Below are positions 32,349 to 41,928 of a stretch of DNA of 64,000 nt, one piece after another. The first letter of the stretch is position 1; every line of letters begins with the position of its first letter. The stretch comes from Eretmocerus hayati (Eukaryota; Arthropoda; Insecta; Hymenoptera; Aphelinidae), in the NCBI GenBank assembly GCA_029851415.1, contig CM056742.1:12503736-12567735 (forward strand), written 5' to 3'. The notes beneath the pieces were generated by a model. The model was not told the origin of the DNA. It saw nothing but the letters and a program-made list of their open reading frames with translations, and did not search any database. The position numbers and the translations under genes are program-made.

Positions 32349-32744
32349 TTAAAAAAACATTTTAAAAATTCGCTTTTATGTGAACCGTTAAGCATAATTG
32401 CATGTCAAAATTTGAAGAAAATGAAAACTGTTATCTATGTTTCTGTCATAAACAAAGAGTAAGTCAGTTGACGTCCAGCTTCACGAATTCCATGATTTCA
32501 AGATATCAAAATGGTAAAAGCGTGGGTTGATTGGTGAAAACTACTCTTGATGTGTCAAGTTTACAACCCACGCTTTTACCATTTTGATATCTTGAAATTA
32601 TGGAATTCGTGAAGCTGGACGTCAACTGACTTACTCTTTGTTTATGACAGAAACATAGATAACAGTTTTCATTTTCTTCAAATTTTGACATGCAATTATG
32701 TTTAACGGTTCACATAAAAGCGAATTTTCAAAATGTTTTTTTAA
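32349..32744. mobile_element. Near-perfect 396-bp inverted repeat (foldback element)
   Basis: Arms 32349-32529 and 32564-32744 are each 181 bp and differ at only three positions by my reading, around a 34-nt loop. The palindrome begins and ends with TTAA. No coding. A transcript would form a long, almost perfect hairpin. TTAA is the piggyBac target, but typical piggyBac ends (CCC next to TTAA) are missing, so the class is open. Confidence 0.85.
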
Positions 32745-34675
32745 ATTATTTTATTTTCTCAATTTTAGTTTTATCCTAATCGCTTGGAATATAGAACATG
32801 AATGAAGGATATTAATATCATCCAGAATGTTGAGATATTATTCTTAAGATTCCTTGGGTATTCATTTTTTCTTAAGCGCTTCAGAGTGCAAATTGATGAA
32901 AAGTGGAATAAATGAGTCAGCTATGGTTTACCAGAAATAATTTCTCATCTCATGTTGAGCATACCGATAATTCTGAATTGATTCACAAGCTACAGTCAAA
33001 TCACATTCAAGAGGCTGTGTTACCCTTATTACTAGAATATGAAGACATCCAATGATATATTAATTTATCATCAGGACATCTCCATCCGTTAAGATCATAT
33101 GATACATCACATGCCAAAGCTCGAACATGGATGATCATATTCCTAAATCAGTAGAGTGAAATTTATTAGAAATGGAATGAGTCTTTAGCCCAATATAACA
33201 TGATATGCTACACTTTAATGGCTGGACCCATGAAAATTCAACCGAAAGAGACTGTTGAATCTCTGTGATGCATCAAGAAGTGACAGGAAGCATCCTCAAT
33301 GGTTCAAATAAACAAGTTCATAACGCGTAGAGCCACTGTGACTATTTTACTTTTGAATGTAGTCCATTCCGTCATTCATCTGAAGTTTCTTGAAGCATAG
33401 AATACTAAGAGTGAGGAGAAAGTCTGAATTCAATGACAAATCAAGAAGCACACAGTGTCTCATGAAATATCATTCATCACCTTGATTGTGCTTCATGATT
33501 TGAAGACCAGGACTTTGGCTCAGCGCGCTTACTGTACATACACCACAAAACTTGATTGCACACTGAGGCCTCAACTTCCTCTCTGAGCTTGCAAAAAGAT
33601 GAAACCATTCAACTCTTAGAGGTACCTATTATTTTTTATCTGCTAACACTAATCACACACTTATTGGTCACACATGGTGGAGAGAAACTTTTGATAAGAC
33701 CATGGTATAGCGAGGCCGCATGCAGAAAACTTGTAAGAATCCAAGAGCTAGGCGAGATCAACCGCACTCTGAAAACTGCTGAAAACTGAGAAACATCAAA
33801 TCATCACAATAACAGCACTAAATAAAAAGCAGCAACACAGCCAGCAGCAGTTTAGGCTTGACAGGACAGCATCGCGTGGCAGTGGCAGCACTTCGAGGAG
33901 GTTATATGGGTCCTACAGGCAGTTGTTATACTTGTTATAGGATAGGCATCTCATTTCTATTTGTTGATAATCATTATGTTTTGATTAATCAAAACTAGAA
34001 AGAGTGAAATTTGTAGGGTTTGCGAAGAATCGACGAGTTGCGTCGGCTGCTGTAATATTCTAAAGCGAGGCTCTTGCATGCCAGTCTTGCTGATCGTGCG
34101 AATAAACTTCTATGATAATTATGCCATGAGAAAGAGAGAGAGAGGTCCGACGCTGCGCACAAACCTATTTGCATTTACACAAATATTGAATCGCGCAGAG
34201 CTCGGAAACCCACACGAATACACGCGATACCACGCAATTCCGCGTCAGTGACACACTCACACGAAGAATTCGGTGTCGCGGCCGCGGCCGAGTTCAATAA
34301 AAGCGAATAAAAAGAGGCAATCAGTCACACTTCAATTGAATTTCTTGATCAACAAATTAAACAGAATTATGAGATATTTGCTACTTCCATATCCTGATGA
34401 GTAAAGAGTCCAACAAACTTTGTACTCGAAGTTTGATTCATTTGTATTGATTTTAAGAAACATACAGACCAGTTCAATTCTCAATACATAGAATGTCATT
34501 ACACTTGATAAGCTGTAGCTCACCAATGATGCTTAAACAATAAATTACGATATAAAGATGGAGCAGCTGTATTTCGCATCCGGACTTACTTTTTCGGCTT
34601 GAATGGGAGTCGAGGGTCGTGAATGTCAGAAGAGGATGCGAAATCTATGTTTTGCGGACGCGTATTGTATGTTAT
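32745..34675. other. Intergenic; one GC-rich patch
   Basis: Mostly AT-rich with no supported gene. About 34120-34290 is locally GC-rich ('gtcgcggccgcggccgag', 'gagagagagaggtccgacgc') and could be a promoter of an unseen transcript, but no adjacent coding exon was recognised. Confidence 0.4.
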
Positions 34676-35518
34676 ACAGTACCCGTCAAAATGAATGGAA
34701 CACGGTTACCTTTACTAAAACATATATTACTCCGATGTCCTTGAGTCTATTTTACCTTGTATTGTCCTACGGCAATTTTCCAAAAAGCATTTGAAAGATG
34801 AGAAAAAAAGCTACCAATTCATGTCCTTCAAACTATTTTTTGGCGCGAAATTCATGGTTTTAAATGGTTGCAAAAAGTGAAAAAATTTTCATTTCAATCA
34901 ATCATCGATCATTTGTCGGGAAATCTTGATAGCGTAAAAATCTTCGCAGGATCTTGTAACTCTTTCAAAGACCTTCGAAATTGTTGCTCTGTACATTGCC
35001 TGCCGATTTTTCACACCTGAGTTATTGCAAGCGATCAAGTAAAGAGAAATTCTTCGAGTGCATTCTAAAATTAACTTGACTCATATTTACTGGGATTTAG
35101 GAAGTTTCACGTCTAAATCACGGATTACGCAATTTTTTTATAATTCCGCTACCCTTAATGCGTAAAAATTTGCTCTTACTTGATCGCTCGTAACTCAGGT
35201 GTAAAATATTGTACATCAATGGATAGAGAAACGATTTCGAAGGGCTTAAAAAGAGCTACAAGATCCCGTGAGCGTTCTTGCGCTATCATTATTTCCTGAT
35301 AAATGATCGATGATTAATTGAAATGAAAATTTTTTGACTTTTCGGACCCAATTGAAACGATGAATATTGGGTTTAAAAAGTTTCGATGGGCATAACTTGA
35401 TTGTTTTTTTTCTCATATTTCAGATACTTTTTGGAAAATTACCGTAGACCCAGGGGTGTTGGAGTAATTGCTGTTTTAGTGAGGTTATCCGTGTTCCATT
35501 CATTTTGGCGGGTACTGT
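34676..35518. mobile_element. Long-TIR foldback element, copy 2 (best preserved)
   Basis: 'acagtacccgtcaaaatgaa' at 34676 pairs with the complementary end at 35518. Similarity of the inverted arms extends inward about 400 bp ('ggcaattttccaaaaagcat', 'caatcatcgatcatttgtcg', 'ggatcttgtaactctttcaa', 'cacctgagtta'). The element is nearly all arm with almost no unique centre and no transposase. Confidence 0.75.
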
Positions 35519-36049
35519 CTTTGCTAAACTGTGAGTGAGTAGAAAATTTGTGCAAAATAAGGCACTTCGGCGCACAGTGGGTCAAAAAAAATATACAACC
35601 TGAAGGAATTTGAATGAATGAGAGTGTGTTAAATTATCAACGATTTACTAAAAATAATAGATATAACTGACCTCGAACGTTATTCCCGAAACAATGAAAA
35701 TAACAAATTTTGGAAACAAAAACTTCCTCTCGAGACAATTCTATGAAATTTGGTAGAGAGTATTTTCACGAACATGTAAATATTCTATTATAGAATGTTT
35801 AATAAACTTGAAGTTACACAAATCAAGTTGATCGAGAATTGTATGAATAATTGATGATGTACTTTATACAATAAAATCTCCAGTTTCCTGTAGGTTGTGA
35901 ATTACTTCAATAATATAGCTCATTATAACACTTTACTTGGATAATCCAGGATCCATACCCTTTATCAAACCGGTCACGACTTTGGACTTATCTGGTCAGT
36001 TTTTTGTTTTGACTCTCGGAAGAGATGATATACTACTGAGGACTAAAGA
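35519..36049. other. AT-rich spacer before the LINE remnant
   Basis: No coding or repeat structure recognised. It may include older LINE sequence too decayed to read. Confidence 0.4.
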
Positions 36050-37439
36050 GTGAAGACGATTCTCCATTTATCTGCTCACAATTAAGACTCGTTATCGTAA
36101 TTTTCTATCATATGAGGACCCTGAAGAAGCTGTAGCATCTTTTTATGAGGTTTTGGAAAATAGCATTGATGAACATGTACCAACAGGTACCTCTTCCGTG
36201 AGTAATTGGCCAACATGGTATAATCATCAGGAACTGATTGGCTTAATTAAAGAGAAGTCTATAGCTCATACCATTAGCATTGAGTCGAATACATTAGAGG
36301 ACCGTATTGAATTTGAAAAGTTTAGAGCTCAATGCATTAGAAAGTAAAAGAGTTGTACAGAACCTATATTCAGAATGTCGAAAATAATATAATCAGCGCA
36401 ATGTTGAAGGTTTTCGGAGCCACGTGCTTAAACTGCAAAACTGCAACATCATTTCTGATAATGTAAAATTTTAACAAAAATCTTCTAGCAGCGGGTTGGA
36501 GTCGGCAAATTTGTTTGCGGTATACTTCAGTTCCTTTTACTCTAGTTCTGGTCCTATGAATTAAAGTTCAGCACTTGATGAATCATATTATGAGATTAAT
36601 TTTAGAATCAGTGGCGCTGAAGTTCGCAAAGTACATAACTCTCTCAAAGAGTCAAACTCTCCTGGTCCGGGTGTCATTCCGTCTATTTTCATGAAAAAAC
36701 TGGTCCATGTTCTTGCTCATCCACTCATGGAGTTGTATAATTTATCTTTAAGGACCAGACACTTTCCCAGAAAGTGGAAATTATCATATGTCACCCTAAT
36801 CCTGAAGACTGGGCATAAATCTCATGAAACCAATTATAGGCCAGTATCTATTACTAGTACTGTTTCCAAAATTTTTGATGCTATTATGGCTGAAAAGGTC
36901 TATGATAGTTTTTGTCAGTTTATCGCACAAGAACAACATGGTTTGACCAAGGGAAGATCAATAGTCACAAATCTCTTTATCTATTCAGATTTTATCTTTA
37001 ATGTTATTAAAAAACACTCGCAAATCGACTCTATTTATACTGATTTTTCGAAAGCTGTTGATACAGTTGATCATGGAATCATCATTCTCATAAATGAACT
37101 GCCATCGATTTTAGAACACTGCCAGGTTCTGATTTATGCGGATGATGTGAGAATATTTTACAAATTAAACTTTGTACGTGACGCACTGAAGGTGCAAAAA
37201 GATCTGGATGCATTAGTCATGTAGTCTGCCATCAACAAGCTTCCGCTCAATGTATCTAAATGTCATATTATATCTTTCATTAAAAATCGTGATTTCATAA
37301 AATTTGATTGTCAAATTTGTGATCAAATATTGTCCAGAGTTGAGACTATAAAAGATCTAGGTGTTGTTTTTGAGCAAAATTTTTCTTTTGGTGAGCATGT
37401 TGCGTGCATAATCAAGGAATGTAATCGTTTGTTAGGCTT
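36050..37439 (+). pseudogene. Jockey-like LINE reverse transcriptase, 5' part, decayed
   Basis: 36100-36345 encodes the linker between endonuclease and reverse transcriptase ('IDEHVPTGTS', 'WYNHQELIGLIKEKSIAH'). 36600-37224 encodes RT with SLKESNSPGPGVIPSIFMKK, 'LSLRTRHFPRKWK', 'NYRPVSI', 'QHGLTKGRS', then a deletion after 'VDTVDHGI' directly into 'VLIYADDVRIF'. A stop follows, and the thumb region resumes at 37330. Stops, frame breaks and the lost palm segment show it is dead. It is cut at 37439 by the BEL-1 insertion and resumes at 45548. Confidence 0.8.
37435..37439. repeat. Target-site duplication GGCTT, left of BEL-1
   Basis: GGCTT directly precedes TGTTCGCC and is repeated directly after the other LTR (45543-45547). 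Five bases is the usual BEL/Pao duplication length. Confidence 0.9.
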
Positions 37440-38007
37440 TGTTCGCCAGTTTACAGTTCAAACGTTAATCAAGAAATTCACGGCAACTTTGGTCGACAAT
37501 ACACCAGTTCGGCTTTTTTATTCAACTTTAAAATAACAATACTGAGAATCAAAAATAGAGATATTCAAAACAGACTAATTGAGAAACACGTCTCTATCGA
37601 ACGAAACTCGAAAGTAAAGTGACTATATTGTTTTTCATATCCAGTCGTTGTTATTTCGAGCCTTCATTGGTAACCAATGGCAACCATTGATCGTGTAGCT
37701 GCTCCTGAAGTTCCACTTTGGCTAAAGCGTCCATGGGTCCGCCTCTGCGCTTACCATGACGCGCTCCCTCTTTTAGTCGAACCAATATCGACGAGAGCAC
37801 GATGCGGCCCCGCAGATCACTCAATCTGCGTGCACGCGGCCTAAGAAGATGAAACCTTTTTCGTTTCATCTTCGTGAAAACTCAGGAGTGCATTTCGAGT
37901 TTAGTGAAATCACATGAGTAATATTATTTCGAGTATTCGTTCCAAGAAAAGCATTTGAACAAACAATTGATACAAATATATTCAATAGTAACATATCATC
38001 GGGAACA
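37440..38007 (-). repeat. BEL-1 3' LTR
   Basis: 568 bp, TGTTCGCC...GGGAACA. On the minus strand AATAAA (37517-37522) can serve as poly(A) signal. An 11-bp inverted repeat GAAGATGAAAC/GTTTCATCTTC (37845-37873) gives a short hairpin. The small open frames inside occur identically in both LTRs and are not genes. Confidence 0.9.
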
Positions 38008-38028
38008 TTCTTCCCCCTCACACAGAAT

Positions 38029-41000
38029 TCACGCGTTATGTACATTTCCAAATCGGATCAGTTTACGGCTAGGCCTTATCAATGTGCCAGTGGCGGTTTT
38101 CAACTCAACGCTGCGTACTTGCCCATCAGAACTAGAGAATACGCGTGAAACTCTGCCTTTCTTCCACTCGTTGCGGGGTGACTGATCATCGCAAATCAAA
38201 ACAAGCTCGTCAAGTTCCAGAGGTTTATCGAGTTTGAACCATTTCTTTCGAGGTATTAACGTTGGCAAATATTCTTTTAGCCATCTTTGCCAGAACAAGT
38301 CCGCGTAATATTGTGCTAACCGCCATTGTTTTCGAGTGCATAAGGAATTTTGATCATATTCAACCAATCTTATGGTACCTGACGATGAACCTAATAAAAA
38401 GTGATTTGGAGTCAGAGCCTCCTCGTCTTGAGGATCCAGAGATACGTGGGTCAGAGGTCTAGAGTTGAGAGAATGTTCAATTTCAATCAGAATTGTCAAC
38501 AGTGTTTCTTCGAATATTGATCGATCTTTAAAGACAGCGTGCAGAGATTCTTTGACAGAGCGAATAAGCCTCTCCCACACACCGCCCATGTGGGAGGCCG
38601 TAGGGGGGTTGAACTTCCATTCAAATTTATTTTTCAGTGCAAACCGTGAAAGCTGGTTTTTATCTATTTTTGACATGGCTAACCGCAGTTCATGACTCGC
38701 GCCTTTGAAATTGGTGGCATTATCACTATCTATTTCTTGTGGAAACCCTCTCCTCGCAGCAAATCTTTGAACAGCCATGATGGATGAGTCAGTGCTTAAA
38801 CTATTTGCTAGCTCTATATGCATTGCTCTCGTCGTGAGACAGGTGAATAACGCGCCCCAACGCTTCTCCAACCGTCGGCCGATTTTCACAAGCATAGGGC
38901 CAAAATAATCCAAGCCGGTAAAGGTGAAAGGACGCATCCGATAACCGAGGCGAATGTCCGGTAAACTTGCCATTTTGGGACTGCACGGATTGCCTCGTAG
39001 AAACTTACAAATGATACAGTTATGAATGATTTTTCTCAAAGCTTGACGGAGAACGATTATCCAATATTGCTGTCGCAGCTCATTGAGTACCGTGTTGTGA
39101 TTTTTATGGTAATAACGAACATGATAAGATTGGATGAGTAGTATTACTACCGGATGCTTACCATGCAAAATCGGAGGCATGTATTTCAAATTTGAATCGG
39201 GAAGTTTTTCAATTCGACCTCTTACACGCAATATCCCGTGATCGTCAAGGATTGGAGCCAAAGAGACAATACAACTGATTTTTGGTACATCCTTCGATTG
39301 CTCAAGTAGTTGAACTTCTTTTTCGAAAAACTGATTTTGAATTTCTCGAAACCACAACGCCTCGGCTTTTTCGCGATATTGACAATCTGTGGAACTGTTA
39401 ATGTTTGAATCGTCCTCGTCTTCTCCTAACCACAGTGCAACAGCCTTCAAAACATAAACGGTACTGGTGATCAATTTAGTCCACGAAGAGAAACGAACAA
39501 ACTTTGGTAAGTGAACAGCGCTCTGGGCAATGTCGATTGCCGCGCAGACTCTGAGTGTTTCAATGTCAGTTACTTCCTCAGAATTTTTAATACAATCTTT
39601 GCTAGGCCAGTCAGATTCGTGTTTCAACAAGAATGAAGGTCCGGTGAACCATTTACTGTCATTATCAAGCGAGTTGGGAAGTAATCTAGTGGCATCATCG
39701 GCGGAATTGAGTTTAGATGGAACCCATCTCCATTCTGAATATTTGGTGTGCTCACTAATTTCTCCGAGACGATTTGATACGAAAGGTTTAAACGACTTCT
39801 GCTCTGAATGAATCCAGTTCACGACTGTTTGAGAGTCTGACCAAAACACACGTCTCCGAATCTGGAATTCATGTTCTTTCCCGATCAATTGAGCCAGACG
39901 CACACCCAAGACGGCGGCTTGCAACTCTAAACGATGAATTGTGGGAGCCTTAAGAGGAACTACTCTACTTTTAGCCATGATAAACGCTATGTGGATTTTC
40001 CCACTGACATTTGTGAATCTGAAGTACCCTACAGCCGCATACGCTTCAATACTAGCATCGCAAAAAATGTGTAATTCCACGGATTCAATCGAGTCATTTG
40101 AAATTTGATAACAACGAGGCACTTGGCAGGACTCCACGATGGGCAAATATTGCAGCCAATTGGTCCAGGCTTTGAAGTGTTCTGTAGACAGTTCTTCATC
40201 CCACTCAACACCACTCTTCCACACTTTCTGCATCAAAATTCGAGCTTGAATGGTAAAGGGAGACAAAAACCCCAAAGGATCAAAAATGGACATAATTACG
40301 CTGAGAAACTCTCTTTTAGTTGGAATTTTTGAACCGTTCAGTAATTCTGGCGTTAACTTGTGATTGCTGAATTTGAAATTTAAAGCGTCTGAGTCTGTTG
40401 ACCAATTCAAACCTAGAACACGCTCTTTGTGACTATCGCTAGGCACGAGATCCAATGACTGATCGTTTCCATCGACTGCTGCTTTGAGTACGCTTGGAAA
40501 ATTGCTCGCCCAACCATGCATTACCCAATCTGCTTTTTTATTAATCTCAATAACTGACTGAACACGCTCCGTGGCTTCTTCTACGGTACTACAGCTGTCA
40601 AGGTAGTCGTCCATATATGTGTTTCTACAAATACTCTTAACCGTTTTTGGAGACGCAGAGCCGAACTCGCGTGCGTTGCGATTTTTGATGTACAGCGCGG
40701 TGCATGGAGAACATGTTGAGCCAAAAAGTAGTCGATTTAGAATACATTCTTGTGGTTCACCCGACCTATTTTTCCCTCGGTACAAAAATCTCTGTGCATC
40801 AAGATCTTCCGAACGAATTCTGATTTTTAGGAACATATCTCTCATATCTGCCTTGATAGCCACAATGAATTGACGAAATCTCATGAGGACACCTATTAAA
40901 GATTCAAGCAAGTCTGGTCCTGATAACAGAAGGTCATTAAAGCTCACTTCATTTGATTTGGCAGCACAATCAAAAACTAATCTCACTTTTCCAGGTTTGT

Positions 41001-41925
41001 TCACATTTTTAACGCCAAAGTGAGGGAGATACCATACTAAACCTGTTGGAATTTCATTCGTTACATTCGCATAGTTAAGCTCGAATAGGCGGTCCATTTC
41101 TCTGTAATACATCTCCGCATAAATAGGGTCCGCATCAAGCTTTTTCTCTAAAGAATGGAGTCTGCGTAAGGCAGTTATGCGGCTATTTGGGACTGAATTT
41201 ACATCATTTTTCCACAATAATCCTACTTCCCACGCATTTCCGACATATTTACTAGTGTTATCGAGAATATTAAGAGCGCGCTCGTCTTTTGGGTTCGTCC
41301 TTAGTTTAGAACTCACACCAATCGAATCCAAGGCAAAGTATTCTTTCAATAAAACATCTAAGGGTTCCGTACCTGGACCTGGGGAATGTGAAAGATTCAT
41401 ACATAGATTTTGTGAAGACTGTGATGGGCAGAAATTCTTGCCATGTAAAGACCAACCCAAAAGACATCGCGAAAGCAAGATATCATTATCTTCAAGTTCA
41501 ATTATTTCCCGGGTTGCTATCAGTTTGGCATTATCTTGTCCAATCAATAAATCTGGTGTTGCTTTGTAGGGTCGAATTCTAACTCCAGTAGCAAGTTCGC
41601 AATATTTGGACATTTCTGGTGTGACAATTTGCAAAGGCAATGAAAAGTTTTTGACAATCAAAACATTTTTCAAAAAGAAATGGGTGTTGTTACACTTGAT
41701 TTCGAGATTTTCTATCTTTTCAGAAATGAGTGCAACTGGGTTTCCTTGGCTCACTCCTCGCAGAGCCACATGAGATTCGACCTTGCTTACGTTCATCCTA
41801 TTGGCTAGTTTTCGACTTATAATAGTGACAGTAATTCCTTCGTCTAACATGGCGTGAATTGGCTCATTTGATTTCAAACCTCTCACATCAATGGACACAT
41901 ATTTGAGGAAAATTGTGGAGTCTAG
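38029..41925 (-). CDS. pol: BEL-1 pol polyprotein (protease, RT, RNase H, integrase)
   Basis: About 1,298 codons after the gag stop, in the same frame and without an ATG of its own, so expression must rely on reading through TGA. Order: aspartic protease (AMLDEGITVTIISRKL, DEG in place of the common DSG/DTG); reverse transcriptase (VRLVFDCAAKS, FIVAIKADMRDMFL, catalytic YMDDYLDSC); RNase H (LHIFCDASIEAYAA, RLELQAAVLG, FWSDSQTVVNWI); integrase zinc finger (HVRYYHKNH then CIICKF); and DDE core (TGLDYFGPM, DSDNATNFKG, HMGGVWERLIRSVKES). The Pao-type C-terminal domain ends near RPSRKLIRFG. All key residues are present and there are no stops, so it looks functional. Confidence 0.93.
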   Translation of the reverse strand, partial: LDSTIFLKYVSIDVRGLKSNEPIHAMLDEGITVTIISRKLANRMNVSKVESHVALRGVSQGNPVALISEKIENLEIKCNNTHFFLKNVLIVKNFSLPLQIVTPEMSKYCELATGVRIRPYKATPDLLIGQDNAKLIATREIIELEDNDILLSRCLLGWSLHGKNFCPSQSSQNLCMNLSHSPGPGTEPLDVLLKEYFALDSIGVSSKLRTNPKDERALNILDNTSKYVGNAWEVGLLWKNDVNSVPNSRITALRRLHSLEKKLDADPIYAEMYYREMDRLFELNYANVTNEIPTGLVWYLPHFGVKNVNKPGKVRLVFDCAAKSNEVSFNDLLLSGPDLLESLIGVLMRFRQFIVAIKADMRDMFLKIRIRSEDLDAQRFLYRGKNRSGEPQECILNRLLFGSTCSPCTALYIKNRNAREFGSASPKTVKSICRNTYMDDYLDSCSTVEEATERVQSVIEINKKADWVMHGWASNFPSVLKAAVDGNDQSLDLVPSDSHKERVLGLNWSTDSDALNFKFSNHKLTPELLNGSKIPTKREFLSVIMSIFDPLGFLSPFTIQARILMQKVWKSGVEWDEELSTEHFKAWTNWLQYLPIVESCQVPRCYQISNDSIESVELHIFCDASIEAYAAVGYFRFTNVSGKIHIAFIMAKSRVVPLKAPTIHRLELQAAVLGVRLAQLIGKEHEFQIRRRVFWSDSQTVVNWIHSEQKSFKPFVSNRLGEISEHTKYSEWRWVPSKLNSADDATRLLPNSLDNDSKWFTGPSFLLKHESDWPSKDCIKNSEEVTDIETLRVCAAIDIAQSAVHLPKFVRFSSWTKLITSTVYVLKAVALWLGEDEDDSNINSSTDCQYREKAEALWFREIQNQFFEKEVQLLEQSKDVPKISCIVSLAPILDDHGILRVRGRIEKLPDSNLKYMPPILHGKHPVVILLIQSYHVRYYHKNHNTVLNELRQQYWIIVLRQALRKIIHNCIICKFLRGNPCSPKMASLPDIRLGYRMRPFTFTGLDYFGPMLVKIGRRLEKRWGALFTCLTTRAMHIELANSLSTDSSIMAVQRFAARRGFPQEIDSDNATNFKGASHELRLAMSKIDKNQLSRFALKNKFEWKFNPPTASHMGGVWERLIRSVKESLHAVFKDRSIFEETLLTILIEIEHSLNSRPLTHVSLDPQDEEALTPNHFLLGSSSGTIRLVEYDQNSLCTRKQWRLAQYYADLFWQRWLKEYLPTLIPRKKWFKLDKPLELDELVLICDDQSPRNEWKKGRVSRVFSSSDGQVRSVELKTATGTLIRPSRKLIRFGNVHNA

Positions 41926-41928
41926 TCA
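41922..41928 (-). promoter_or_regulatory. BEL-1 gag stop in readthrough context TGACTAG
   Basis: Gag ends ...QQL and TGA, immediately followed by CTAG on the minus strand, and pol continues in the same frame. UGA followed by CUA is an established high-readthrough context in animal and viral mRNAs. BEL-2 has the same seven bases at the same place. Confidence 0.75.

Noticed and set aside
32349..32744. piggyBac MITE assignment of the palindrome
   Set aside because: TTAA is present at both ends, but typical piggyBac inner ends are not seen, so I keep it unclassified.
33556..33789. 77-residue open frame with a hydrophobic stretch
   Set aside because: Isolated, with no splice partners, repeats or recognisable motif; fits chance in AT-rich DNA.
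37651..37869. 72-residue open frame in the BEL-1 LTR (also at 45186) and small frames in the BEL-2 LTRs
   Set aside because: Exact duplication follows from LTR identity; there is no start context or protein similarity.
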